Below, piece after piece: positions 48,434-55,784 of a stretch of 64,000 nt of DNA. Made by a program: the position numbers and the translations under genes. The stretch is from positions 310,001 through 374,000 of the forward strand of contig NZ_FNKG01000001.1 in the NCBI RefSeq assembly GCF_900101675.1. The letters run 5' to 3'. The DNA comes from Curtobacterium sp. UNCCL20. GTDB lineage: Bacteria > Actinomycetota > Actinomycetes > Actinomycetales > Microbacteriaceae. The stretch's first letter is position 1. The number at the start of each line of letters is the position of its first letter. The notes under the pieces were generated by a model. It made no database searches. It was not told the DNA's origin and saw only the letters and a list, made by a program, of their open reading frames with translations.

Positions 48434-49542
48434 GGTCGTCCTGCTTCCTCGGGCCGTCTGGCCGTGACGGTCAGCCAGCGCTCTGCGGCGGTTCGACGCC
48501 CGTCGGCGTCGGTTGCTGTGGTCTCGCGGACGACGACGTCGTGCCACCCTGCTCCGGCGACGACCTCGGCGAGGGCGTCGTCGGTCCAGTAGGTGAAGTG
48601 TCGCGCACGATCGAGCTTCCGGGTGGTCCAGGCCTCGCCGTCGCCCCGCTTCACCGTGGCCGCGAGGACGCCTCCGGGCCGGACCGCGGCCAACGCCCGG
48701 GCGAGGACGCCGCCGAGCGCCGTGCGCTGCACGTGGAGCAGGACGGCGTTCGCGAAGACGGCGTCGAACGGCCCGCCGAAGCCGCCGGACCGGACGTCGA
48801 GGAGCCGGGCGGGGTGCCCCTGCTCGCGAAGTGCGTCGACGAAGGACTGTGCACCGTCGGTCCGGTCGACCACGAGTCCCGCCGCCTCGAGCGCGAGTGC
48901 GTCCCGACCCGGGCCGGACCCGAGTTCGAGGACGTGCGAGCCCGGCGGGACGAGGGCGACGAAGTCGTCCACCAACCCTGCGCGGTGGTCGTCGGTGCGT
49001 TCGGTGTAGCGATCGGCTGCCCGCTCGTACGCGTCGAGGGTCCGCTCCGGGGTGAGGTCGCGGAGCATGACTACCTCGTGCCGGCCGTCGGGCAGGGCAT
49101 CGCCCGGGGTGTCCGACGCCGTGAAGCCCGTGCGCTCGTAGGCGCGACGCGCGGCGTCGTTGTCCGGCATCACCGAGAGCGTGAGCGTCAGCGCGCCCGA
49201 GGAAGCAGCCCACCGGGCGATGGCGGTGATGAGCGTCCGCGCGACGCCCTGGCCCCGGGCCGCCGGGTCCACCCACATCGAGATGAGCTCCGCACGCTCG
49301 GGGTCGTCGGGATCGGGGACGCCGCTCGCGAGGCCGACCGGGACCGCCCCGTCGACGGCGACGGCGACGAGGTCGATCGCTCCCGGGATCGACAGGCGGG
49401 TCCGCCACCGGTGCTCGGGAGCGTCCTGCCAGTCGGCGAGAGTGGACCCGAAGGCGTCGGGGGCCTCGGCGAGCGCCGCCAGCCGGACCGGTCGCCAGGA
49501 CTCCCAGTCGTCGGCGGTCACGCGGCGCAGCTCGATCGTCAC
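48430..49542 (-). CDS. GNAT acetyltransferase-methyltransferase fusion
   Basis: A 370-residue two-domain protein. Residues ~1-165: GNAT domain (LRRVTADDWESWRPVRLAAL, ISMWVDPAARGQGVARTLI, the acetyl-CoA motif, then NDAARRAYERTGF). Residues ~170-365: class I SAM methyltransferase (HVLELGSGPGRDALALEAAG, then FANAVLLHVQR and VRPGGVLAATV). Both cofactor sites look intact, so it may both acetylate and methylate, or act on one substrate in two steps. GTG start at 49542. Translationally coupled to the downstream hydrolase. Confidence 0.88.
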   Translation of the reverse strand: MTIELRRVTADDWESWRPVRLAALAEAPDAFGSTLADWQDAPEHRWRTRLSIPGAIDLVAVAVDGAVPVGLASGVPDPDDPERAELISMWVDPAARGQGVARTLITAIARWAASSGALTLTLSVMPDNDAARRAYERTGFTASDTPGDALPDGRHEVVMLRDLTPERTLDAYERAADRYTERTDDHRAGLVDDFVALVPPGSHVLELGSGPGRDALALEAAGLVVDRTDGAQSFVDALREQGHPARLLDVRSGGFGGPFDAVFANAVLLHVQRTALGGVLARALAAVRPGGVLAATVKRGDGEAWTTRKLDRARHFTYWTDDALAEVVAGAGWHDVVVRETTATDADGRRTAAERWLTVTARRPEEAGRP

Positions 49543-49561
49543 GCGACGACGCTACCGCCGC

Positions 49562-49607
49562 GCGGGTCGCGAGGGCACCGCAGTGCGGGTCGCGAGGGCA
49601 CCGCAGT
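49562..49607. repeat. 23-bp direct repeat, two copies
   Basis: GCGGGTCGCGAGGGCACCGC plus AGT occurs twice in tandem (49562-49584 and 49585-49607), just beyond the hxlBA terminator. Confidence 0.85.
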
Positions 49608-49612
49608 GCGCA

Positions 49613-49647
49613 GCAACCGTCGAGTGCGGGGGACACTCGGCGGTTGC
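49613..49647 (-). terminator. Terminator of the hxlBA operon
   Basis: 14-bp arms with one mismatch (GCAACCGTCGAGTG and CACTCGGCGGTTGC) around a 7-base loop, 36 bases beyond the hxlA stop on the minus strand. Confidence 0.7.
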
Positions 49648-49682
49648 CGCGCACGCCCGGAGCGGCCCGGGCGAGCCGCGTC

Positions 49683-50321
49683 TCAGACCGCCGCGCCCTC
49701 GCTGATCCCCGCACGCAGCTCGGCAGCCGCAGCGGCGACGTCCGACGCGCTGTAGATCGCGCTGCCGGCCACGGCGACGACCGCGCCGGACGCCTGCACG
49801 TCGCCGATCGAGGACGCCTTCACGCCGCCCGCGATCGAGAACGGGACGCCGGAGGCCTTCCCGGCCTCGAGCAGGTCGCCGAACGTGAAGCCGTCCTCCG
49901 CCTGCTCGTCGAGTCCGGCGTGCACCTCGACGAAGACGGCGCCGAGCGCGACGACCTCGCGGGCACGGGCGGCCTTGTCGGCGACCCCGATGAGGTCGAC
50001 GACGACGCCCTTGCCGTGCTTCTCGGCGGCGGCGACGGCCCCGACGATGGTGGAGTCCCCGGCGACGCCGAGGACGGTGACGAGGTCGGCACCGGCGGAG
50101 AAGGCCAGGTCGGCCTCGAGCTCGCCGGCGTCCATGGTCTTGAGGTCGGCGAACACGGTCTTGTCCGGGTGCGCTTCCTTCATCGCGGTGATCGCGGAGA
50201 CGCCGGCGCTCTTGATGAGCGGGGTGCCGAGTTCGAGGATGTCGACGCTCGGTGCGGCCTGCGCGGCGAGCTCGAGGGCGGTGTCGGTGGAGAGGGTGTC
50301 GATGGCGAACTGGAGCTGCAT
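49683..50321 (-). CDS. hxlA: 3-hexulose-6-phosphate synthase
   Basis: A 212-residue TIM-barrel enzyme that condenses formaldehyde with ribulose 5-phosphate. MQLQFAIDTLSTDTALEL, LGTPLIKSAG, VFADLKTMDAG (the Asp/Lys catalytic DxKxxD), VTVLGVAGD, VEVHAGLDEQA and FSIAGGVK form the complete HPS signature of the OMP decarboxylase superfamily. Second gene of hxlBA, 11 bases after hxlB. It lets the cell fix and detoxify formaldehyde, for example from leaf methanol or demethylation. The locus is headed by a divergent LuxR-type regulator. Confidence 0.95.
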   Translation of the reverse strand: MQLQFAIDTLSTDTALELAAQAAPSVDILELGTPLIKSAGVSAITAMKEAHPDKTVFADLKTMDAGELEADLAFSAGADLVTVLGVAGDSTIVGAVAAAEKHGKGVVVDLIGVADKAARAREVVALGAVFVEVHAGLDEQAEDGFTFGDLLEAGKASGVPFSIAGGVKASSIGDVQASGAVVAVAGSAIYSASDVAAAAAELRAGISEGAAV

Positions 50322-50332
50322 GGTGGTGCCTT

Positions 50333-50893
50333 TCATTCGAGGTTGGCGTGGCTCGGCCACAGGTCGTCGGCGGACAGGCCGCTGCGCGTCCACAGGGCGT
50401 GGAAGAGTGCATCGCCGAGCAGGACGACGGCCTGCTCGAAGCGGCTGCCGGCGTACTGGACGGAGGCGGTGCCGGAGCGGTCGGTCTTCGTCGCGGCGGG
50501 GACGACGAGGGTCACCGCGGCGAGTTCGGCGAGCGGGGCGTCGTCGGTGGTGGACACCGCGAGCACGCCGGCGCCGACGTCGGTCGCGGTCCGTGCGGCG
50601 GCGACGATGCCGGCGGTCGTGCCGGAACCGCTCGCGACGAGGAGCACGTCGCCCTCGCGGATCGCGGGCGTGGTCACCTCGCCGACGACGTGGACCTCGA
50701 GTCCGAGGTGCATGAGCCGCATGGCCGTCATCCGGAGTGCGAGGCCCGACCGTCCGGCGCCGTGGACGAAGACCCGGGAGGCCCGCTCGAGCATCCCGAG
50801 CGCCGCGTCGGTGTCGCCGCCGACGCTCCCGGCGAGGTCGGCGGCCTCGCCGACGATGCGGTCGAGGGCTTCGGGGACGGTGACTGCGGACAT
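50333..50893 (-). CDS. hxlB: 6-phospho-3-hexuloisomerase
   Basis: A 186-residue SIS-domain isomerase converting hexulose 6-phosphate to fructose 6-phosphate. VFVHGAGRSGLALRMTAMRL, GEVTTPAIREGDVLLVASGSG and TASVQYAGSRFEQAVVLLGDAL are conserved in the PHI family. With hxlA it forms the ribulose monophosphate shunt. First gene of the operon. Upstream, 109 bases separate it from the divergent regulator start and contain two palindromes (50951-50984). Together these suggest formaldehyde-inducible control. Confidence 0.94.
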   Translation of the reverse strand: MSAVTVPEALDRIVGEAADLAGSVGGDTDAALGMLERASRVFVHGAGRSGLALRMTAMRLMHLGLEVHVVGEVTTPAIREGDVLLVASGSGTTAGIVAAARTATDVGAGVLAVSTTDDAPLAELAAVTLVVPAATKTDRSGTASVQYAGSRFEQAVVLLGDALFHALWTRSGLSADDLWPSHANLE

Positions 50894-50950
50894 GTCGACG
50901 AGCCTGGTCGCCGCCTGGTGCGGGCGCCGCTACCCGACACGGCAGGGTGC

Positions 50951-50984
50951 CCACCCGATCGGGTGGCCCCACCCGCTCGGGTGG
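50951..50984. promoter_or_regulatory. Two 16-bp palindromes between hxlB and the LuxR-type gene
   Basis: CCACCCGATCGGGTGG (50951-50966) is a perfect palindrome; CCACCCGCTCGGGTGG (50969-50984) is its sister with one central base pair altered. Centres are 18 bases apart, nearly two helical turns. The region covers the -35 position of the regulator's TACGGT promoter and lies close to the hxlB promoter. Strong candidate operator for the regulator. Confidence 0.7.
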
Positions 50985-51002
50985 GAGTCGTACGGTGGTG
51001 GC

Positions 51003-51866
51003 GTGAGCGAGGAACCGAACGACACAGGGGTCGCCGGCGGCCTGGAGGCCCGTGGGGACCCCGCCGACCGGCTCGCGGTCGCGGAGCACGCCCGGACCGT
51101 CGCCGAGCAGGCGGACCGGCACGCACTCACCCTCGAGTCGGTGCTCGCCGTCCTCCGCTCACGGCGGGTGGGCGACGCGGCGGCCCGCGCCGAGGCCGTC
51201 GAGATCGCTTCGGCCGCCCTGGTGGACCTGCGGACCGTGACGGACCGGCAGCGCGGCGCACTCCTCGAACCGGTCACCGGCGCGTTCTCCCGGCTCCGGG
51301 CCGACCTCCGCCCGCTGGTGCGGTTCGGTGACCTCGACGTGCAGTTCGTCGAACCGCCGGCCACCGGCCGCGCGCTCCCCGGGGACGTCGCGCACAGCGC
51401 CCGCGCCATCGTCCGCACCGCGGTCCTCGCCCTCGTCGACGAAGGGGCCGCGCACCGGGTCCGGATCCAGTGGGACTGCGACGGCCGGAACCTCCTCATG
51501 CAGCTCCGCGACGACGGAGCCGGCACGCTCGACGCCCACGACGACGTGATGCGGCCGATCGCCGAACGGGTCGTGGCGCTCGACGGACGGCTGGACGTCG
51601 AGTCCACCGCCGGCTGGGGTTCCGTGCTCGACATCACGATCCCCCTCGACCCGCCGCCGGGCAGCCCGCCCGCTGCCGATGCGTCCGACCTCACGCCGCG
51701 GGAACAGGACGTGCTCCGGTTGGTCGCGACGGGTGTCGGCAACCGGGAGATCGCGGACGGGCTGGGCATCAGCCTGAACACGGTGAAGTACCACGTGGCG
51801 AACCTGCTCCGGAAGCACGGCGCCCGCACCCGCGCCGAGCTCGCGGCGTTCAGCTCGCGGGCGTGA
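51003..51866 (+). CDS. ATPase-like/LuxR-HTH regulator divergent from hxlBA
   Basis: A 287-residue regulator without a receiver domain. The N-terminal ~60 residues include a short variable tail with a 14-mer variant (encoding GGLEARG) and a helical segment resembling a dimerisation domain. Residues ~135-215 look like a degenerate GHKL histidine-kinase ATPase domain (LMQLRDDGAG, RVVALDGRLDVESTAGWGSV). Residues ~225-285 are a LuxR HTH (LTPREQDVLRLVATGVGNRE, ISLNTVKYHVANLLRKHG). The TACGGT box 6 bases before the GTG suggests leaderless autoregulated expression. The likely target is hxlBA. Its 3' end overlaps kdpE by 17 bases. Confidence 0.85.
   Translation: MSEEPNDTGVAGGLEARGDPADRLAVAEHARTVAEQADRHALTLESVLAVLRSRRVGDAAARAEAVEIASAALVDLRTVTDRQRGALLEPVTGAFSRLRADLRPLVRFGDLDVQFVEPPATGRALPGDVAHSARAIVRTAVLALVDEGAAHRVRIQWDCDGRNLLMQLRDDGAGTLDAHDDVMRPIAERVVALDGRLDVESTAGWGSVLDITIPLDPPPGSPPAADASDLTPREQDVLRLVATGVGNREIADGLGISLNTVKYHVANLLRKHGARTRAELAAFSSRA
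51039..51052 (+). repeat. Dispersed 14-mer variant (intragenic)
   Basis: GGCCTGGAGGCCCG in the variable N-terminal codons of the LuxR-type gene. Confidence 0.7.
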
Positions 51867-52548
51867 CCCCCGCCGGGCTGAACCGGTAGCCCATCCCGGA
51901 CTCGGTCACGAGGTACCGCGGATGGGCGGCATCGGGTTCGAGCTTCCGGCGGAGCTGCGCCATGTACAGGCGGAGGTAGCCGGAGTCGTTGCCGTGCGAG
52001 GGACCCCACACCTCGGTGAGGAGCATCTCGCGGGTCATCAGCCGGTCCGGGTTCGTGACGAGGACCTCGAGCAGCCGCCACTCGGTCGGGGTCAGCCGGA
52101 TCGCCGGGCCCTCCTCGGGTGTGACCTGCTTCGCGACCAGGTCGACCACGAGCGGCCCAATGCGGATCGTCGGCGCCTCGTCCACCGCGGCCTGCCGGCG
52201 ACGCCCGAGTGCCCGGAGCCGGGCGAGCAGTTCGTCCATCTGGAACGGCTTCGTCACGTAGTCGTCGGCACCGGCGTCGAGGGCGCCGACCTTGTCGGAC
52301 GAGTCGGTCCTGCCGGACAGCACGAGCACCGGCACCTGCGACCACGCCCGGACGCCCTCGAGCACCCCGATGCCGTCGAGCCGGGGCATACCGAGGTCGA
52401 GCAGCACCAGGTCGGGCCGTTCGGTGATGACCGAGTCGATCGCGGCGCGGCCGTCCCGGGCGGTGACGACGTCGTAGCCGCGGGCTGCGAGCGTCACCGC
52501 GAGCGCCCGGACGAGCTGTGCGTCGTCGTCGGCGATCAGGACCTTCAT
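51850..52548 (-). CDS. kdpE: Potassium-responsive response regulator KdpE
   Basis: A 232-residue OmpR-family regulator. Receiver: acidic pocket IADDD, phosphoacceptor Asp51 in VLLDLGMPRLDG, LVLSGRT and Lys in VTKPF. DNA-binding winged helix: LTPTEWRLLEVLVTNPDRLM, TREMLLTEVWGPSHGNDSGY, LRLYMAQLRRKLEPDAAHPR, the KdpE form. The ATG overlaps the kdpD stop (52545-52548). Phosphorylated KdpE activates kdpFABC under K+ limitation. Convergent overlap with the LuxR-type gene. Confidence 0.95.
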   Translation of the reverse strand: MKVLIADDDAQLVRALAVTLAARGYDVVTARDGRAAIDSVITERPDLVLLDLGMPRLDGIGVLEGVRAWSQVPVLVLSGRTDSSDKVGALDAGADDYVTKPFQMDELLARLRALGRRRQAAVDEAPTIRIGPLVVDLVAKQVTPEEGPAIRLTPTEWRLLEVLVTNPDRLMTREMLLTEVWGPSHGNDSGYLRLYMAQLRRKLEPDAAHPRYLVTESGMGYRFSPAGVTPAS

Positions 52549-55037
52549 CGGATCTCCACTCCCAGGTGCCCCGCGATCGGCAGCCGTACCACCACGGTCA
52601 GTCCGCCACCGGGGGTGTCGTCGACCTCGATCGTCCCGCCCATCCCCTCGGTGAAGCCGCGCGCGAGCGCCAGCCCGAGCCCCAGCCCGGTGTCGTTGTC
52701 GGTGTCCCCGAGGCGTTGGAAGGGTTGGAACACCTCGCCGCGACGGTCCTCGGGGATACCGGGGCCGTGGTCGGCGACGCGGAGTTCGACCCCGCCGCCG
52801 AACGCACTCGCGGCGACGCGCACGCGGGTCCCCTCGGGGGCGTACCGGGAGGCGTTGGCGAGCAGGTTCACGACCACCCGCTGCAGCAGGACCGCGTCGG
52901 CGAGCACCGGCGGCAGGTCTGCGGGCAGGTCGAGGTCGACGTCGTCCGGACCGAGTTCGAGTTCGTCGAGCGCCGGGGCGACCACCGTCTCGAGCGCGAT
53001 CGCGACCGGCGTGACGGCGAGCACCCCCGCCTGCACCCGGCTGACGTCCAGCAGGTCCGCCAACAGCACCGCCAGCTGACCGAGGCTCTCGTCGGCGGTC
53101 GCGAGCAGCGCCTCCCGGTCCGTCTGCGACAACTCGATGTCGGACGCACGCAGCGTCTGCACGGCTGCCGAGGCCGCTGCGATCGGCCGTCGGACGTCGT
53201 GGCCGACGGCCGCGAGGATCGCGCTGCGGACACGGTCTGCCGCCGCGATCCGCTCCGCGTCCCCCGCGGTGCGGGTGAGTTCGCGGTGCTCGACGGCGGC
53301 GTCGAGCTGCTGCTCGACGACGCGCAGGAGCCGCCGCTGGGTCGGGTCGTCCGGGGCGCCCGCGAACTCGAGCACGGCACCGGACGGGAGGCGCGTGGCC
53401 GCGTCCGGCGTCTCGCCGAACGTCCCCGACGACGCCGGCACCTCGTCGCCCTGGCGGATCCGGACGCCCACGAAGCCGAAGGCCTCCCGCGTCCGGTCGA
53501 GGAGCGCCTGCAGCGCGTCGTCGCCCCGCAGCACGCTGCCGGCGATCCCGACGAGGAGCCCGGACTCGGCCGCTGCCCGCCGCGCTGCACGGGAGCGCCG
53601 GGCCGAGCGGTCCACGACGAAGCTCACGAGCACGGCACTGATGACGTACATGACGAGCGCGACGAGGTGCCAGGGCTGCTGGACGGTGACCATGTAGAGG
53701 GGTTGCACGAAGAAGAAGTCGAGGCTCAGCCCGGAGAGCACGGCGGCGAACACCGCCGGCCACATCCCACCGACGAGCGCCACGACGAGCACGAGCAGCT
53801 GGTACGCCAGGACGTCGACCGTGATCGCGTCCGGGTCGCTGCCGAGCGAGAGCAACCAGGTGAGCAGCGGTCCGACCACGATCGAGAGCACGAACGCCGC
53901 GAGGATCCGGCCGCGGGACAGGCTGCCGCCGAGCTTCGGCAGGGCGAACCCGCCACCGGCCCGCTCGTGGGTGACCACGTGCACGTCGATGTCGCCGGAC
54001 TCGCGGATGACCGTGTTGCCGATGCCCGGCCCGGTCGTCGCGGCCGCGAGGCGACTGCGACGGCTGACGCCGATGACGATCTGCGTCGCGTCGATCGACT
54101 TCGCGAACCGCACCAGGGTCGTGGGCACGTCGTCACCGACGACCTGGTGGTAGGTCCCGCCGAGCTGCTCGAGCAGGGCACGCTGCTTCCCGAGGGCGCC
54201 GGGGTGGCGCTCCCGCAGCCCGTCGTTCGTGGTGACGTGCACGGCCGCGAGTTCGCCGCCGGCACTCCGGGCGGCGATCCGGGCACCACGGCGGAGGAGC
54301 GTCTCGCCCTCCGGGCCGCCGGTGAGCGCGACGAGCACCCGCTCCCGGGTCTCCCAGCGGTGGTCGATGCCGTGCTCGGCGCGGTACGCCTTCAGTGCGT
54401 CGTCGACCTCGTCGGCGAGCCAGAGCAGCGCGATCTCCCGCAGGGCGGTGAGGTTCCCGAGCCGGAAGTAGTTGGACAGCGCCGCGTCGATCCGGGTGGC
54501 CGGGTACACCAGCCCGTCCGAGAGCCGCTCGCGGAGGGCCGCGGGGGCGAGGTCCACCACCTCGATCTGGTCCGCCGCCCGCACCACGGCGTCCGGCACG
54601 GTCTCGCGCTGCACGGTGCCCGTGATCTCGCGGACGACGTCCCCGAGGGACTGCATGTGCTGGACGTTCACGGTCGAGATCACGTCGATGCCCGCGGCGA
54701 GCAGCGCCTCGACGTCCTGCCAGCGCTTCTCGTGCGGGCCGTCGGGGGCGTTCGTGTGCGCGAGCTCGTCCACCAGGGCCACCTCGGGCGCCCGGGCGAT
54801 CACGGCGTCGAGGTCCATGTCGTCGAGCTCGACCCCGCGGTGCTCGACGACGCGACGGGGGACGACCTCGAGTCCGTCGACGAGCGTCGCGGTGGCCGCG
54901 CGGCCGTGGGTCTCCACGACGGCGACCACCACGTCCCGGCCCTCGAGCCGCAGCCGGTGCCCCTCTTCGAGCATCGTGAACGTCTTGCCGACACCGGGCG
55001 CCGCACCGAGCAGGACCCGCAGCTTCCCGCGCTTCAC
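52545..55037 (-). CDS. kdpD: Sensor kinase KdpD
   Basis: An 830-residue sensor kinase. The N-terminal KdpD domain has Walker A GAAPGVGKT at residues ~10-18 and DELAHTNAPDGPHEKRW, followed by a universal-stress-protein domain (LVALTGGPEGETLL). Four membrane helices lie around residues 370-470, then a GAF-like region. HisKA has GHDVRRPIAAASA (His ~610), and HATPase has NLLANASRYAPEG and TGLGLGLALARGF. It senses K+ and turgor and controls KdpE. The GTG start has AGAGGA 7 bases upstream. The repeat at 55076-55137 lies between it and kdpC. Confidence 0.95.
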   Translation of the reverse strand: MKRGKLRVLLGAAPGVGKTFTMLEEGHRLRLEGRDVVVAVVETHGRAATATLVDGLEVVPRRVVEHRGVELDDMDLDAVIARAPEVALVDELAHTNAPDGPHEKRWQDVEALLAAGIDVISTVNVQHMQSLGDVVREITGTVQRETVPDAVVRAADQIEVVDLAPAALRERLSDGLVYPATRIDAALSNYFRLGNLTALREIALLWLADEVDDALKAYRAEHGIDHRWETRERVLVALTGGPEGETLLRRGARIAARSAGGELAAVHVTTNDGLRERHPGALGKQRALLEQLGGTYHQVVGDDVPTTLVRFAKSIDATQIVIGVSRRSRLAAATTGPGIGNTVIRESGDIDVHVVTHERAGGGFALPKLGGSLSRGRILAAFVLSIVVGPLLTWLLSLGSDPDAITVDVLAYQLLVLVVALVGGMWPAVFAAVLSGLSLDFFFVQPLYMVTVQQPWHLVALVMYVISAVLVSFVVDRSARRSRAARRAAAESGLLVGIAGSVLRGDDALQALLDRTREAFGFVGVRIRQGDEVPASSGTFGETPDAATRLPSGAVLEFAGAPDDPTQRRLLRVVEQQLDAAVEHRELTRTAGDAERIAAADRVRSAILAAVGHDVRRPIAAASAAVQTLRASDIELSQTDREALLATADESLGQLAVLLADLLDVSRVQAGVLAVTPVAIALETVVAPALDELELGPDDVDLDLPADLPPVLADAVLLQRVVVNLLANASRYAPEGTRVRVAASAFGGGVELRVADHGPGIPEDRRGEVFQPFQRLGDTDNDTGLGLGLALARGFTEGMGGTIEVDDTPGGGLTVVVRLPIAGHLGVEIR

Positions 55038-55075
55038 GTGCTCATCCTCTCGCGTGGTGCTGCTGGTCTCCGCAA

Positions 55076-55137
55076 AACACCGGTGTTCGTGCGTCGAACC
55101 GCGACATCCCAGGGCGCGACCGACGAGCACCGGTGTT
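55076..55137. repeat. Dispersed ~60-bp inverted repeat, copy 3 (kdpC-kdpD gap)
   Basis: It begins AACACCGGTGTTCGT and ends ACGAGCACCGGTGTT, arms of 15 bases with one mismatch. As a hairpin between kdpC and kdpD it could lower read-through into kdpDE. Confidence 0.8.
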
Positions 55138-55182
55138 CAGCGGAGGGGGTCACGACGGACGCACCGGCCGGTGACCGCACGG

Positions 55183-55782
55183 TCAGGACGCCTTCGCGAG
55201 CGCCAGGTTCAGCTCGAGCACGTTCACCACGGGCTCGCCGAGGAACCCGAGCTGGCGCGACTCCGTGTGCTGGTCGACGAGCGCACGGACGGCGTCGGTC
55301 GACATCCCCCGCGCCGCTGCGACCCGCGCGATCTGCTGCTGCGCGTACTCCGGGCTGATGTCCGGGTCGAGCCCGGAACCCGAGGCGGTGACGGCGTCCG
55401 CCGGCACGTCGGCGGGCGACACCCCGTCGGCCTTCGCGACGGCCGCACGGCGTTCCTCGACGGCCTTTCGGAGGTCGGGGTTCGTGGGCCCGAGGTTCGA
55501 GCCGGACGACGCACCGGCGTCGTAGCCCTTCTCACCCGCGGCACTCGGCCGTGACTGGAACCACTCGTCGGCGTGCCCGCCGTCGAAGGACTGCCCGATG
55601 AGCGAGGACCCGACGACGGTGCCGTCGGACGACTCCACCATCGAGCCGTTCGCCTGGTCGTGGAACGCGGCCTGGCCGACGCCCCACACGGCGAGCGGGT
55701 ACGCGATGCCGAGCACCACGGTGGCGAGCAGGGTGAGGCGGACGGCCACACCGGCGGAACGGAGGGAAGAACGAGCGGTCAT
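55183..55782 (-). CDS. kdpC: KdpC subunit of the potassium ATPase
   Basis: A 199-residue inner-membrane subunit with one N-terminal helix (LTLLATVVLGIAYPLAVWGV). The KdpC core follows: GSSLIGQSF, YFQSRPSAA-type sequence (here EWFQSRPSAAGEKGYD), SGSNLGPTNPDL, ASGSGLDPDISPEYAQQQ and FLGEPVVNVLELNLAL. It stabilises the KdpA-KdpB complex and aids ATP binding. The ATG is 2 bases after the kdpB stop. Last gene of the structural operon. Confidence 0.95.
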   Translation of the reverse strand: MTARSSLRSAGVAVRLTLLATVVLGIAYPLAVWGVGQAAFHDQANGSMVESSDGTVVGSSLIGQSFDGGHADEWFQSRPSAAGEKGYDAGASSGSNLGPTNPDLRKAVEERRAAVAKADGVSPADVPADAVTASGSGLDPDISPEYAQQQIARVAAARGMSTDAVRALVDQHTESRQLGFLGEPVVNVLELNLALAKAS

Positions 55783-55784
55783 GA

